A stretch of 64,000 nt of DNA from Perognathus longimembris pacificus (GCF_023159225.1 NC_063188.1:37934021-37998020), one strand, 5' to 3'; positions 1 to 11,402 are shown, counted from the stretch's first letter. Numbers and translations are program-made. The notes: generated by a model not told the origin, from the sequence alone.

Positions 1-270
1 ATTATCATACATATTTTTTTCACAGCATACTTTTCATAAAAGGAATCATATGTATTATACGAACAAGTTTCACTTTTATATCTATTTTCATTTTGCTTGG
101 TATCTAGAGAGCTACTTTATAGAATAAATGTACCACATTTAGCTTAATGCTTTCTCTACTGATTAGATTATTCATAATTAATTGGTATTATGAGAGATAC
201 ACATTTACTGAATGTCCCTGAACACACAGATTGGGACTGAGTATCTTTTATCCAAAATTATTAAGAACAG

Positions 271-471
271 GGCTGGGGATATAGCCTAGCGGCAAGAGTG
301 CCTGCCTCGGATACACGAGGCCCTAGGTTCAATTCCCCAGCACCACATATACAGAAAATGGCCAGAAGCGGCGCTGTGGCTCAAGTGGCAGAGTGCTAGC
401 CTTGAGCGGGAAGAAGCCAGGGACAGTGCTCAGGCCCTGAGTCCAAGGCCCAGGACTGGCCAAAAAAAAAA
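271..471 (+). mobile_element. Dimeric ID-related (tRNA-derived) SINE, geomyoid type
   Basis: The left monomer has the tRNA-like head GGCTGGGGATATAGCCTAG and a B-box-like GGTTCAATTCC. The right monomer begins near GGCCAGAAGCGGCGCTGTGG and ends in CCAGGACTGGCC plus an A-run. A direct repeat of about 17 bp ending in ATTATTAAGAACAG flanks it on both sides, which marks L1-driven insertion. It serves as the reference copy for the other dimers in this window. Confidence 0.9.
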
Positions 472-1829
472 AATTATTAAGAACAGTATAGTTTCCAATT
501 TTTAATGTTTTCAGATTTGTGGAATATTTCCAAAGACTCAACAAAATGAAGCACTCCTAATCCAAACTCCAAAACACTCTAAACTTTATGCTTGAGTTGC
601 TAGAAACTTTTAAGTTAGATTTTGGAGCATTTTGGGCTTTTGTATGAGAGGTACTCAATGTATAAGCATTTCTGGTTCCAAGCATTTTAGATAAGATATG
701 AATGACTTTTATGATTAATGTCTTCTACATCACACATACTGGTATAATGGACTGACTCCCAAAGGTAGTACAAATGACCAGGTAAAATGACAATTTTTGT
801 GTCATGCAATTTATAATGTTGGCAATATTATTAGTAGTATTTCTAATATGTGAGTAATTCAGGAGCTGATTCATAATCTCTATTCATCTCTTGCTTTCTA
901 CACTGAAAAACTATATACAGAGAGCATTTCCTGCATGACAGACTGTGGGTTAAGCCCTGGAGTTACAGGCATCCAAGAAATAGAGGTACCTAGAAATTAA
1001 CATTGGGTTGCAAACTGCAATTTACTGGGTACAATGGAATTGTCATGATTCGATGGTCACTCAACTCCTTCAAATATTGACTATTTTTGTATACTATGTG
1101 ATGAGGACAGGCCGTTAGAAAAGACTAAAAAAGGGCTTTTCTTTCAGTGAACTTACAGTATGACTCAGACTCAAACTCCACATAGCTGAAGAGTCAAAAT
1201 TTGTATGTATTCTGGGGAAAAGAAGATAAATATAAGCATTCATTAGGCAGGATGCGAGGCTAAGCGAAAGGAGTTGAGGAGTGCAGTGAAATATCCACAT
1301 TAAGGAAATGCACAGAAGTGGTCCTCATTCCTGACTGAACAGTGATATACAAGATACTGTTGTTCCTAACTGGAGCTGGAAACTTGGCTGTGGGTCAGCA
1401 GAGATACAGGACTGCAGGACCCCCTGAGGGGGGTGACAGAGAAAGGCCTTCTTCTTGAGCAACTGTGGAGTCAGCACAAGGACCAATGGAGTTCCCTGGT
1501 GGAGAGGCAGAAAAAAACGACTGTTAGCAGAGACCAGTGGCTGGTTCCCTAGGGCTGGAGGTGTAGGCCAGCCTTCCTTGGGAAGAGGAGCAGTGGTGAG
1601 GCCTGTGATGGGGGCCCCACCTCTGTTCTCTTAAAAAGCAAAATGGCTTGCTTTGCTTCATGGCTGTATGAAGCAGGCAAAGCAAATCATGGCCGAGCCT
1701 CCAAGAGGCCCCCTGTCCCCACTGCTTGTTGCTGGGTGCTGATGTCACATGTCTCCACCCCATCTGTCTGCAGTCCAGACCCCCTGTGCCACTCTCCTGC
1801 AGGAAGAGGGAGGGCAAGGGAGACTGGCC
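472..1829. other. Intergenic DNA upstream of GPRASP3, no feature recognised
   Basis: Mostly AT-rich DNA with no convincing coding sequence or repeat that I can name. From about 1370 the base composition becomes richer in G and C as it approaches the promoter region. Confidence 0.5.
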
Positions 1830-2480
1830 TAGGGGAGGGGGGAAAGAGGAGCGGCGCTGCGCAGTCTGGGGTGCAAAGCACCAAGGGGCGGCTTTGGTAT
1901 CCATCCGCTGCTCCCTCCAGCGCAGTGATTCCCGACCTGCCAATATTGCTTCCGCAGGCGCCCCAGCCCCTAGCCCTGGGCAAACACAGAGCCAGGGAGC
2001 CTAGCAGAAGCAGGGAAGCAAGGAGGTCGCCAGGTCTGAGTGTGCTGGGTGCAGGAAGGCAGGGCGCGTGGCGGGGCCCGCCCCTGAGACTGGGGCTGGC
2101 GCAGGCCCCGCCCACCCCGGGTCGGAACTACGGTTGGCCTGGGAGGGGGCGTCCCACGCTGACGCGGCCATATCCCTCCGCCCCTTTCCCGACAACCTGG
2201 ACTTGAGCCTTCTCGCGGTGTCCCACTGGGCCCCTGCAGGCCAGCCTTTGTGCTAGCGCATGGGGGCGGGCCTCTTTCCGATTTGGCTCTCTGAGAAGGC
2301 GGTAGGAGTCCGGGAGAGCAGCTGCCTGAGGAGCGCTCATGGGGGAGGAGGAGCCTGTTTTCCTAGGCCCTGAGCCTGAAAAGGAGCAGTCCATTCTGGG
2401 TGGACTCTTAGTACTCGGCTGCTGAATATCACCAAGGAGCCTAGCCATCCCAGCGGATCCTCCAGCGAGGTGCGCAGTGT
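1830..2480 (+). promoter_or_regulatory. GPRASP3: CpG-rich promoter / first-exon region of GPRASP3 (inferred)
   Basis: This is the only strongly G+C- and CpG-rich stretch on the 5' side of the GPRASP3 coding exon, about 2.2-2.9 kb upstream of its ATG. Visible elements include an NRF1-like GCGCTGCGCAG at about 1853-1863, a GCGCATG at about 2256, and GC boxes such as GGGGGCGGG at 2262-2270. There is no obvious TATA box. Genes of the GPRASP/ARMCX cluster typically have a CpG-island promoter, one or more non-coding 5' exons and one coding exon, which fits this layout. I cannot fix the transcription start or the first donor site from sequence alone. Confidence 0.6.
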
Positions 2481-2861
2481 CCAGGACCCCGGAAACCAGA
2501 AGACGGTGACCCGCGGGGGTCTAGCCGGCCCAAGGTGGAGGGGGAGGCCAGAGTGGCTCCATGATTATCTGGAGCCAGTTGAGCTGACCATCTCCTAGCC
2601 AGCCCCCAGGGCGCCACTGTCCCACCCTGTATGGTTGATGTCCCCTGAGTGGGCCGAAGGGGGAGAGGCTCAAGGGAGAAATGGCGGCGAGGGGGCGGAG
2701 GCTTGAGAGGGGGTCAGGGAGGTCTCTTAGCTTGGGTCCAGCCGAACTGGTGGGAGGGAAGCCCTCTTCCCCACTTTGCTCGGGTTCCAAACAGGAGTCT
2801 CTTGGACTCTGATGCCCCGGAAGTACTATCCCTCCCTCAGACTCAAGAATCAGTCTCTTTT

Positions 2862-2975
2862 TTCCCCCTTTATTGTCAAAGTGAAGTACAGAGGACTTAC
2901 ATTTTCATATGTAAGACAGTGAGTACATTTCTTGTTCAACTTGTTACCTCTTCCCTCATGAAGAGTTAGTCTCTG
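2862..2975 (-). mobile_element. L1 3'-UTR fragment
   Basis: The stretch beginning TTTATTGTCAAAGTGAAGTA, followed by GTACAGAGGACTTAC, matches the 3'-UTR of the L1 copies at 10876, 18983, 46420 and 53212. It is a short, 5'-truncated minus-strand piece. Confidence 0.7.
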
Positions 2976-3422
2976 TCTCCACAGTAAATCTGATGAAGAG
3001 GAAGGGGAAAAAATTTAATATTCAGTTACTTTTAGTACAGCATTGTTTTATTGCCTTCTAGATTTAGATTATCCTGCCCAATTTTGTTTAAGCTAGTGCC
3101 AAGGATGAAGAATTGGTTAAACTTCATAGCAATGGACCATGGAAAGAAACTATGATATTAACTTATGTTTGGTATTCAGAATCTGTTTTCTTAACACCCC
3201 AATCCACAGTAAGTAATATTTTGATATGTGGTAGTGGGAGTTGAGTAAAGGGAAGTCTTTCTAAAGGGTCACTTTGGAACATTTGTAGTCAGCCTGCTTA
3301 TTCTGTGTCTGTTTCTGGAACCTGAAACATGATCATCTCCAGCCAATTCTCATAGTCCCTATAAGTTTTGTGCAGAAGCAGTCCCACAGAAGATGCCATG
3401 GTATTTATAAAAGTGAGCATCG

Positions 3423-3629
3423 GGGCTGGGGATATGGCCTAGTGGCAAGAGTGCCTGCCTCATATACATGAGGCCCTAGGTTCGATTCCCCAGCACCACA
3501 TATACAGAAAATGGCCAGAAGTGGCGCTGTGGCTCAAATGGCAGAGTGCTAGCCTTGAGCAAAAAGAAGCCAGGGACAGTGCTCAGGCCCTGAGTCCAAG
3601 GCCCAGGACTGGCCAAAAAAAAAAAAAAA
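3423..3629 (+). mobile_element. Dimeric ID-related SINE
   Basis: Same dimer as at 271. It is flanked by the duplication AAAGTGAGCAT before position 3421 and again after the A-run. It lies in the presumed first intron of GPRASP3. Confidence 0.9.
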
Positions 3630-3777
3630 GTGAGCATATGGAGAGCTGTTAATTAGCTAGTTCCTGCTGCAAGAAAGTTGTGAATTTAATTTCTGGAAAA
3701 ATTTCCATTAACCTGTATTTTCTATTTCTAGCATATGTTCCTGATATTTTGATGAATAACATCTTCCTTTTCTACAG

Positions 3778-3874
3778 GTTGTTACCTGCCTGGCCAGAGG
3801 ACTCTTCTTTGATGGGAAGGATAGCATCGCCTAAGCACTCTTTGTTGGCAGATTGGCACAGGTGGTAAATTAAG
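3778..3874 (+). other. GPRASP3: Candidate non-coding 5' exon of GPRASP3
   Basis: A good polypyrimidine/acceptor (CTTCCTTTTCTACAG, ending 3777) and a strong donor (AAG|GTAGGA, at 3874/3875) bracket 97 bp. It lies between the CpG-rich region and the coding exon on the same strand. This is inference from splice-site quality only, and an RNA read would be needed to confirm it. Confidence 0.35.
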
Positions 3875-4165
3875 GTAGGATCTAGGTGTGAGTGGAAAGG
3901 GGGTTTTGTGAAGATTATATTGAAATAATAGTGCCTTTCATCTTGCCTCTGTCCCACTGCTTTGTTAGGGAAAGAGAGATGTAGCTCTTGCTGGGAAGAT
4001 GATTGACTTAAGAGTTAGGAAGAGGTATGACCAGATGACTTGAGGTCTTGGGAGAAAGGCTAAGGAATCATTTGGAAGTGGCAAAAAGATGGAAAACATT
4101 GAACATTGCCTTGAATATACTAGGTGTATGTTATAAACATTGCCATTGGTACTGTGCCAACCCCA

Positions 4166-4372
4166 TCTTTCTTTCCCTTATTGCTGAATTCAGGGCCTGG
4201 CCACTGCCCCTGGGCTTTTGCTCAAGACTAGCATTCTGTCTCTTGAGCAAGAGCTCTACTTCAGCTTTTCTATAGTTAACTGGAGATAAGATTCTCATGG
4301 ACTTTCCTGCCTGTGCTGGCTTTGAACTATGATAGTCAGATCTGAGTCTCCACAGAAACTAGGATTACAAGT
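4166..4372 (-). mobile_element. 7SL/B1-headed, ID-tailed chimeric SINE, diverged
   Basis: On the minus strand it carries the pattern of a B1/7SL-like head (TGTAATCCTAG-type, degraded) followed by an ID-like right half with the CTCAAG...AGAGC motif. It lacks clear ends and is old. Confidence 0.6.
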
Positions 4373-4413
4373 GTGCACATACAGCAAAGTTGGAAATACT
4401 CAAAGGCCATTTG

Positions 4414-4480
4414 TTTCTTCTACTTCAGGTCTATCTCCAGTGGTGGCCTTGGATTGACAGAAGATCATCACTTTTTACAG
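4414..4480 (+). promoter_or_regulatory. GPRASP3: Two alternative splice acceptors before the GPRASP3 coding exon
   Basis: Two pyrimidine-rich acceptors occur in series: TTTCTTCTACTTCAG ending at 4428 and CACTTTTTACAG ending at 4480. Either could open the coding exon, giving 228-280 nt of 5'-UTR before the ATG at 4709. The choice cannot be made from sequence. Confidence 0.35.
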
Positions 4481-4708
4481 GTCTGCTGTCAGACACCATC
4501 ATCCTTCCTCAACCTGACTATGCCCTCTGTTCTGTCCATAATGTTGGTAGAGACTGTGTGTTTAGAAAAGGGACTGTGACTGCTAAACTGTCAACTGACT
4601 CCTAATCCTTGCTAACAAATTCGTCTCTGCTCCAGTAAAATTATAAAGACACTGACCTGGAATACACTGAGAAACTCACACTGAACTATATATAACTGGG
4701 ATTGGACC

Positions 4709-6355
4709 ATGACTGGGACAAAGAATAAGAGCAGAGCACATGCCAAAATTGTGAAAAGGGCAAGTGTACAAGGTAAAGCTGGAGAAGAGAAGGAAGCTAC
4801 TGGTGTAGTCAAACCAGTAGCCAAGAGTGGCACCAAAGTCAAAGTCAAGGCTAAACCTAAAGCAGATGCAGTGAGAGAGATAAAAACAGTGTCTAAGAAT
4901 AAGGTTGTTGCTGATATGAAGGAAAGAGCCTGGTCAGAGCCTAAGGTTCCAGTTAAAGCCATAGCAGATTTCGGTTGCAAGAATGAGAATGAGGCTACCA
5001 GTTTCAAACGTAAAGATAAGGCTGGTACTGATACGTGGTTCTGGGCTGGGGAAGAGGCTAGTATCAATTCCTGGTTCTGGAAGGGAGAAGAGGCTGGGAG
5101 TCGTTCCAGTGTTAAGGATGAAAATAAAGGTAATACTGGTGTCCAGAGTCGTGTTGAGGAATTGGAGCCTGTGGCCAGGCACAGCTGTAAGTCTAGGTCA
5201 GGCACTGAGGATGAAGAGGAGGAAGAGAATGTTATTGGGAACTGGTTTTGGGAAGGAGATGATTCCACTTATGACCCTAATCCTAAACCTGTATTCAGGA
5301 TAGTAAAGCCTCAGCCAGTGGATGAAATTAATGAAAAAAATCGGCCCAAGGACTGGTCTGAGGTAACAATCTGGCCCAAAGCCCCTGCTGTAACTCCAGC
5401 AGTATTAGGATTTAGATCCCAGGTGCCATCAGAGACCAGACTCTCTTCATATATTGTTCTGTCCTCAGCCGAGGAAAACAATTGCTCTTTGCCTGGTGCA
5501 GCAGCCTGCTCTTCTAAGGGCACTCGTTCCAGTTCACAGCCTATCCCTGAGTACCCATTTGGTTCTGACCCTTGTATCCAGACCATAGATGAGATTAGGC
5601 ACCAAATTAAGATCAGGGAAGTGAATGGAACTAAGCCATTTTCTTGCCCTTGCAAAATGGAACCCTACTTGGGTTCTGGGGAATTTGAAAAACTTGTTTA
5701 TATACTTAAGACAACTACTGATCCTCTCATTCATAAAATTGCACAGATTGCAATGGGTATCTATAAGGTTCATTCATTTGCCCAAGAATTCATCAATGAA
5801 GTGGGTGTAGTGACACTGATTGAAAGCTTACTCAGTTTTCCCTCCCCTGAAGTGAGAAAAAAGGCTGTAATTACTCGAAAGCCTCCTTTTGGAGATGAAA
5901 AACAACATAGGATTGAATTACATGTTAAGCATATGTGTCAGGAAACTATATCTTTCCCTTTGAACTCACGTGGACAGCAATCTGGATTAAAGATACTAGG
6001 ACAACTGACTACTGATTATATCCATCATTACATTGTCGTCAGTTACTATTCAGAACTTTTTCATTTTTTGTCTCAGGGAAATCATAAAACTAGAAATCTT
6101 GTTTTGAAAATACTCTTGAATATGTCTGAAAATCCAGCTGCAGCCAGAGACATGGTCACTATGAAGGCACTGACAGCATTTAAACTTATTTTTAACCCAG
6201 AAGAGGCAAAAGCCAATCTTGTTAGTGCTGTGGCCATATTTATTAACATAAAAGAGCATATTCGAAAGGGCACAATTGTAGTTGTTGATCACTTGAGTTA
6301 TAATACACTTACAGCTATTTTCTGTGAAGTTAAAGCAATTATTGAAGCAATGTAA
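4709..6355 (+). CDS. GPRASP3: G protein-coupled receptor associated sorting protein family member 3 (GPRASP3/BHLHB9)
   Basis: A full 548-codon reading frame lies in one exon, close to the roughly 547 residues of the human protein. The ATG has A at -3. The N-terminal half (1-105) is Lys/Ala/Val-rich and low-complexity. Three GASP-type Trp-Phe-Trp motifs follow: WFWAGEE at about 110, WFWKGEE at about 122 and WFWEGDD at about 179. An acidic run sits just before the third. The C-terminal part (about 310-548) is the helical armadillo-like domain shared by GPRASP and ARMCX proteins, including the stretch FINEVGVVTLIESLLSFPSP. By family knowledge, GASP proteins bind GPCR tails and influence post-endocytic sorting. 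This member has been linked to neuronal survival and neurite growth, and its older name (bHLH B9) reflects a disputed bHLH claim. No stops, frameshifts or missing motifs are seen, so it looks functional. The gene is X-linked across mammals. Confidence 0.96.
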   Translation: MTGTKNKSRAHAKIVKRASVQGKAGEEKEATGVVKPVAKSGTKVKVKAKPKADAVREIKTVSKNKVVADMKERAWSEPKVPVKAIADFGCKNENEATSFKRKDKAGTDTWFWAGEEASINSWFWKGEEAGSRSSVKDENKGNTGVQSRVEELEPVARHSCKSRSGTEDEEEEENVIGNWFWEGDDSTYDPNPKPVFRIVKPQPVDEINEKNRPKDWSEVTIWPKAPAVTPAVLGFRSQVPSETRLSSYIVLSSAEENNCSLPGAAACSSKGTRSSSQPIPEYPFGSDPCIQTIDEIRHQIKIREVNGTKPFSCPCKMEPYLGSGEFEKLVYILKTTTDPLIHKIAQIAMGIYKVHSFAQEFINEVGVVTLIESLLSFPSPEVRKKAVITRKPPFGDEKQHRIELHVKHMCQETISFPLNSRGQQSGLKILGQLTTDYIHHYIVVSYYSELFHFLSQGNHKTRNLVLKILLNMSENPAAARDMVTMKALTAFKLIFNPEEAKANLVSAVAIFINIKEHIRKGTIVVVDHLSYNTLTAIFCEVKAIIEAM

Positions 6356-6393
6356 AATGAGCTAGAAATGAAAGAATACTGAAAATACCAAAC

Positions 6394-6399
6394 ATTAAA
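6394..6399 (+). terminator. GPRASP3: Candidate polyadenylation signal ATTAAA of GPRASP3
   Basis: ATTAAA lies 39 bp after the stop codon. A canonical AATAAA also occurs at about 7733-7738 and could give a longer 3'-UTR of about 1.4 kb. Which one is used is not visible from sequence. Confidence 0.3.
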
Positions 6400-6690
6400 T
6401 TTTACATCTTTTGATGCAGTGTTATCTGTTACAGGATCTACCTTGGTGTATCAAATGAATATTATGTCTTGAGATGACAATGTTTGTAGATTTTTTTTAA
6501 TCTTGTCTGGAGTGGCAGATTTTTTGATATTGTACTTAAAAAATAGCAAACCAGTTCATCATAAGTAAACTAGTTTGATCATTAGTATCTGCTTGGATCT
6601 ATTTGTAGCATTAAATGGCAAAGTTACTGATTTGAAATCTAGTTGTAGAAATAAGGCATATACATACATAAAAATAACCAATAATACCTA

Positions 6691-6730
6691 CTGTGTGTGT
6701 GTGTATGTGTATGTATACATATACATATGC
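6691..6730. repeat. GT/AT-rich microsatellite
   Basis: A GTGTGTGTGTGT run grades into GTATGTATACATATACATAT. Confidence 0.8.
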
Positions 6731-7190
6731 TCTTTGCCAATGCGTCCTCACATTGCGCGGAGACAGGGTTTATTATAGGCTGTTTGATATAAGAGAAATT
6801 TCTATTTTTCTCCTATTACAGCTGTAGCAAATAGTCATTCTCTAACATAGAATTGGCCCTGAATCTCAAGACAAAATGCACAGTTTACTTTCTCTTCTGC
6901 AACTACCTTTATAACTCTTAAATTTTAAGCTTATTTCATTTATGACAACCCTCTTCCAATCTGTCAGACTACTGTCACCATATTTATAAATTTTTTTCCT
7001 TTAACAGTTACCTATGTTACATTCTTTTTTTTCTTGTTAGCGTACATTAGTTATGCAAAGGATGATTTCACTATTAAAATTTTCAATTGTTACATTTCCA
7101 TGGGTACTTACTTAAGAGGTATCTTATCAAGAATTAGAGGCATTGAATACTTATATATTTCCACAGCTGAGAAGTGGCATACTTGTTTTG

Positions 7191-7191
<1 letters not shown>

Positions 7192-7224
<33 letters not shown>

Positions 7225-7238
7225 CAGAGACAGAGAAT
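7192..7238. repeat. Compound (GT)n(GA)n microsatellite
   Basis: A GT run is followed directly by GAGAGAGAGAGAGAGA and then GACAGAGACAGAGA. It abuts the A-rich end of the adjacent minus-strand SINE. Confidence 0.85.
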
Positions 7239-7239
7239 T

Positions 7240-7460
7240 GTACAGAGGTTTGAACTCAGGGCCTGGGTGCTTCCACTAAACTTTTTAGCCCAAGACTAGT
7301 GCTCTTTGAGCCACAGCTCCACTTCTTTTTTTTCTTTCTGGTTTTGGAGAAGAGTGTCTCATGGACTCTCCTGTCTGGGCTGTCTTTGAACCACAGTCCT
7401 CAGATTTCAGCCTTCTGAGTAGCTAGGAGTACAGGTGTGAGCCACTGTTGCCTGGCAGGC
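7240..7460 (-). mobile_element. 7SL/B1-headed, ID-tailed chimeric SINE
   Basis: At its right end on the minus strand it reads as a 7SL-like head (AGGCAACAGTGGCTCACACC, then CTACTCAGAAGGCTGA). The left part holds the GAGCTGTGGCTCAAAGAGC-type ID segment. The two halves match the chimeras at 22016, 27675 and 60524. Confidence 0.75.
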
Positions 7461-8245
7461 ATAACTGTTTTACCCGACACCAGAACCCCTCTAACATACC
7501 ACCCTGCTGTTCTTCATATTTTTGGTTGATTGAATTCAAAGCTCAGAGACTGTTTGGTTATAGTGGTTTAATTTTGCAATGGATAATGTCCCTGACAGGT
7601 GTTACAGTTCTTACCCTCCTTCCAATCCATTGGTCCATTAGCATTTATGTCTGGAGGTATGAGAAAAGTCTGAGGTGAATGTGTATATTTTACCTGGCAT
7701 CATATGACAGATGGTAGGTATCCAAAATTTTGAATAAATAAGTTGTAGATGTAGAGGCATCAGAATATAAAACTTGATATGCACCCTTCCTTCTTTCCAT
7801 ATAGACTTTACCCCTGAAAAGCTAGAATCATTCTGTACATTTTTTCATGCCCTGCATTGAAAGAATACTAGTTTTTTGCTTTTTTCCTCATAAAATCATA
7901 TACCGCAGTTTTAAAAATCATTGTCCTTGTATGTTATCTGAAAGGCCAGAAAAGCTCAGAAAAACCCAGTTTCTACAATTCTAGTAGCCAAAATTGAGGT
8001 TTAACTGGGGAAATTGAGAACAAATTGGAGAAATTTGAAACAAGGAAAGCCAGGAGAAAGGCTAACTCAAAACCATCTCAGAACCCTTGGGCTAAGTTTG
8101 AATTCTCTGAGACTTGTGGTAGAAATTACAACCCTTGAGAGATAGGGAGAAAGTATATTTTGAAATTTTTCAGATAGTTATGGAACAAAAACGAGATTAT
8201 ACTGTAAATACTACTCTTGATTTTTTTTTCCTCCACTGACTATAT
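7461..8245. other. Intergenic, no feature recognised
   Basis: No coding, RNA or repeat signature is recognised beyond low-complexity AT-rich DNA. The AATAAA at 7733 lies here. Confidence 0.4.
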
Positions 8246-8698
8246 TGTTATGCCAAGTTGCGAAACGACCACCAAGAAAGCCACCGAGACTCAGTCATTC
8301 CGAAATGCAAAAGCAAGGCAAGACTTTATTCAGGCGAGTTGCAACTCGGGCCTCGTCCTACCCACCGACACTGCAGAGGTTAGGAGGAAGCCCCGAGCTG
8401 CGATTGCACAGGGCTTATAAAGGCAAAAAACAAAGTTACAGCCATCAGGTGTTCAAGTAAGACAAAAAACAAAGTTACAGCAATCAGGTGTTCAAGCAAG
8501 CAAGATTAGGACACGGGTACAAATCTGATTGGCTCAGGGCTCGAGGTATTCTGGGGGCGGTTAGAGTTAAGCATTCCCAGCGGTTAGAGTTCTTGACCGG
8601 CTGGGCCCTAATAAGCTTGTCCTGGGTTTGCTCAAAGGGCCTGCTTATCTCAGGTTCGCATGGTAAAGTGGGGCCTTACTTCAAAGTCTGGCTCTTCA
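8246..8698 (-). mobile_element. Solo LTR of the class I (ERV1) family also present at 50351-56010
   Basis: On the minus strand it begins TGAAGAGCCAGACTTTGAAG and ends GGCATAACA, aligning end to end with the LTRs of the class I provirus in this window. It carries the same TATA segment (CCTTTATAAGCCC) and AATAAA. It has only one copy of the E-box-like repeat that is triplicated in the provirus. It also has its own internal duplication of about 40 bp (8424-8503). No clear 4-bp target duplication is seen, so an end may have eroded. No internal retroviral sequence adjoins it. Confidence 0.85.
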
Positions 8699-8929
8699 TT
8701 GTGAACATATTTCTATGTCAACAATATGCTTCTACAAAATATTTTTAATCACTTCATGATTTTACTGTGATAACAGTTGGTGTAAAGTGTTATAGTTTTT
8801 TCATTGGATATTCAATGTGATATGTGTGCAAATTTATTTATTTGCAGAATTAAGGAGTGTAGAATTCACCATCTTACCTTTTCCTCTTAAAAGTTATCTT
8901 TACAATTAAGTGCTATACAGATCTACTAC

Positions 8930-10490
8930 ATGCTTTTTACTTAATAGCGTTATTGAGATTTTACTAACATACATGAAATTGTATATTTAAAGCACACCAT
9001 TTGGATAAGTTTTGACATAAATATATGAAACAGTAACTACAAGCTAGTAAACAACTATCACCCCCAAAGCTTCTATATGTCCCTGTAATTCCTCCTTCCT
9101 ATTTTTTCTGTGTCCCTCTAACTCAAGGCAGCTACTGATATGCTTTGTGAACACAATCATTTTTCATTTTCTGTAATCATATATATATATATATATAAAT
9201 GGAATCATACTTCATGTGGTCTTGGAAGGGGGAATCTGGCTTATTTCACTAAGCCAAATTATTTGAGTTTCATTTATGTCATGTGTCTCAATAGGATGCC
9301 ATGTAGGAGTAGTCCACAATATGGCTTTAACAAAATTTGTTTATTTACTAAACTGTTAATGAGCATCAAGTTCAGAATTTAGTCATTACAAGTAAAGCTG
9401 CTATGAGAATTCATGTAGAAATGTTTCAATTGGTGTACACTTTTATTCCTTCTGGATAAATACTAATATATTTAACATTTTCCAAAGTAGTGATACTATT
9501 TTACATTCTAACAGCAGTTTATAAGAGTAATGATTCCTCTACTTCCTTGCTAGTATTTGCTGTGGCCAGTCTTTTAAGATTTTATCCATATTTCATAGTA
9601 CTAGCTTGCATTTCTAGTAATGATATTGACTGTCTTTTCATATGTATATTTGTCATCCCTGTATCTTCGGTGAAATATGTCTAAATCTTTGTCCATTTAA
9701 AAAGTTTTAGTTTTTGATTTTTGTAGTTGCTTTTAAGAGATTTTGTATGTAATGTGATGCATATAAAATGATACAAGTGTGTTGTCAAATATATTTTGCA
9801 GATATTTTCTCACAATCTGTGATATATCTATTCTATTAATGATGTCTTTTGAACAGAGTTTTTGATTAGTAGCAATTATTTTGCTCATTTGACCTTGATG
9901 TTACTTATAAGAAATCATTACCCGATCAAGGACACAGAAATATTATCCTTTATTGCCTTCTAGAAGTTTTATAGTTTTAGGATTTGCAGTTAGGACTGTG
10001 ATCTACTTTGAGTTCATCTTATACATGGTGCAAGTTATATCAAAGTTCATATTTTGTCCTAGCCATATCCAACTGTTTTAGTACCATTTACTAACTGGAC
10101 TCTCCTTTGAGCTGCCTTTGCCTTTTTGTCAAAAATAAGTTGCTCCCATATATTCAGGTCTATTTCCATGTCTATACTGTTGCATTTATCTTTTTCTGTA
10201 TCTTGATCCCAATACTACTTTGTCTTGAAATTAGGCAGCATAATTCTTTGAACTTTATTCTTTTTTGGAGTTATTTTGCTGTTTTGTATTTCTATAGGAG
10301 CTTTAGAAATTTGTCAATTTCTACAAATATTCTAGCTAATATTTTGATGAGTATAACTTTGAATCAATAGATAAATTTGGCAACATCGGACATCTAACAG
10401 TATTGAATAAAGATATCTCACTTTTGCTAAGTATCTTTTATTTACTCCCAGGAGCATTTTTACTCATGTGATATTAGTTTTCAGCAGGTG
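8930..10490 (-). mobile_element. Old LINE-1 fragment (ORF2 C-terminal part to 3' side), heavily diverged
   Basis: The plus strand reads as reverse complement of mammalian L1 3' sequence, for example TTTCTCACAATCTGTGATAT, TTCTAGAAGTTTTATAGTTT and CTTTTTGTCAAAAATAAGTT. No intact frame remains. An (AT)n run occurs at 9180-9197. Family age is inferred from divergence only. Confidence 0.7.
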
Positions 10491-10875
10491 CATATGTTCT
10501 TTTTATGGCCGTATCGCATATAATTCAGCCCCTTGGTGATGAACACTTACAAGTTTTTTTTTCCTATGAGAATTGAGACCACAGTGAATGTCTTTGTTCA
10601 TGTCTTCACATCTATATGAAGATGTACTAAGGTAGATTTCTTGTAATGGGACTGCTTTGTTTAAAAGACCATATAAAGCTATTTTTTGTAGCTGAATTCT
10701 GCCACAAACATACCTGCATTTGAACATGTTGGGTTTTTCATCACAGTGTGAGAGAAAACAGATCTTGGGAGGCTTCAGTAAGAAATGACTTAGATGATTT
10801 GAGAAAGTATTTAAGGAAGTGAGGCTTTGCTATAGATCGAAACAGTCCAAGAGATATCTCCTTTGATACCTTTTT

Positions 10876-11402
10876 AAAAAACTTAATTGTGAAGGTGATG
10901 TACAGAGGGGTTACAGTTATATGTATAAAGTAGTGAGTACATTTCTTGACTAACTTGTTCCCCTCTCCCTTATTTTTCTCTCAATTTTCCCTCCTCCATC
11001 CCCCCCCAAGTTGTACAGTTCATTTCCAACATATTGTCATAAGAGTATTGCTTTTGCTTTGGTTCACCCTTTGTTCTTTGTCTCACGATTTTGTTGTTCC
11101 CTTTCCCTTCCCCAATTCAGATAAACATATATACAATACCCAGGTTACCAAAATCAAATGCATTGACTATAGGGGATAAACTATAGGGGAAAAAATAGCT
11201 TCACATACTACATTAAAAACAACAACAACAGCAACATCATCTTGTTTACATATCTTGGAGTTCATTTTGCTTAGCTTCATCTTATATGATCTTATGTACA
11301 TAGCTACTGAGCTACTGTGATCCTCTGCTAGGACTATCTTAGACATTTACTAGTTATTACAAATGACGGAAACGATAGAATCTACATTTCTTTGGGTCTC
11401 AA
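10876..11402 (-). mobile_element. 5'-truncated L1 (end of ORF2 plus 3'-UTR)
   Basis: The right end matches the last codons of ORF2 as seen at 20302 and 19506 (GATAGAATCTACATTTCTTT). The rest matches the 3'-UTR, including the C-run CATCCCCCCCCAAG and GATGTACAGAGGGGTTACAG. It is more diverged than the pair at 18983-20538. Confidence 0.8.

Noticed and set aside
271..471. A functional tRNA gene in the SINE heads
   Set aside because: A- and B-box-like motifs are present, but the heads belong to a dispersed, A-tailed dimer with target duplications, so it is a SINE.
1524..2448. Several overlapping reading frames of 60-190 codons on both strands in the CpG-rich region
   Set aside because: G+C-rich sequence lacks stop codons by chance. 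Pro/Gly/Arg-rich translations with no domain; the region is better read as a promoter and first exon.
4612..5268. Minus-strand frame of 218 codons opposite the start of GPRASP3
   Set aside because: Low-complexity shadow of the real plus-strand gene.
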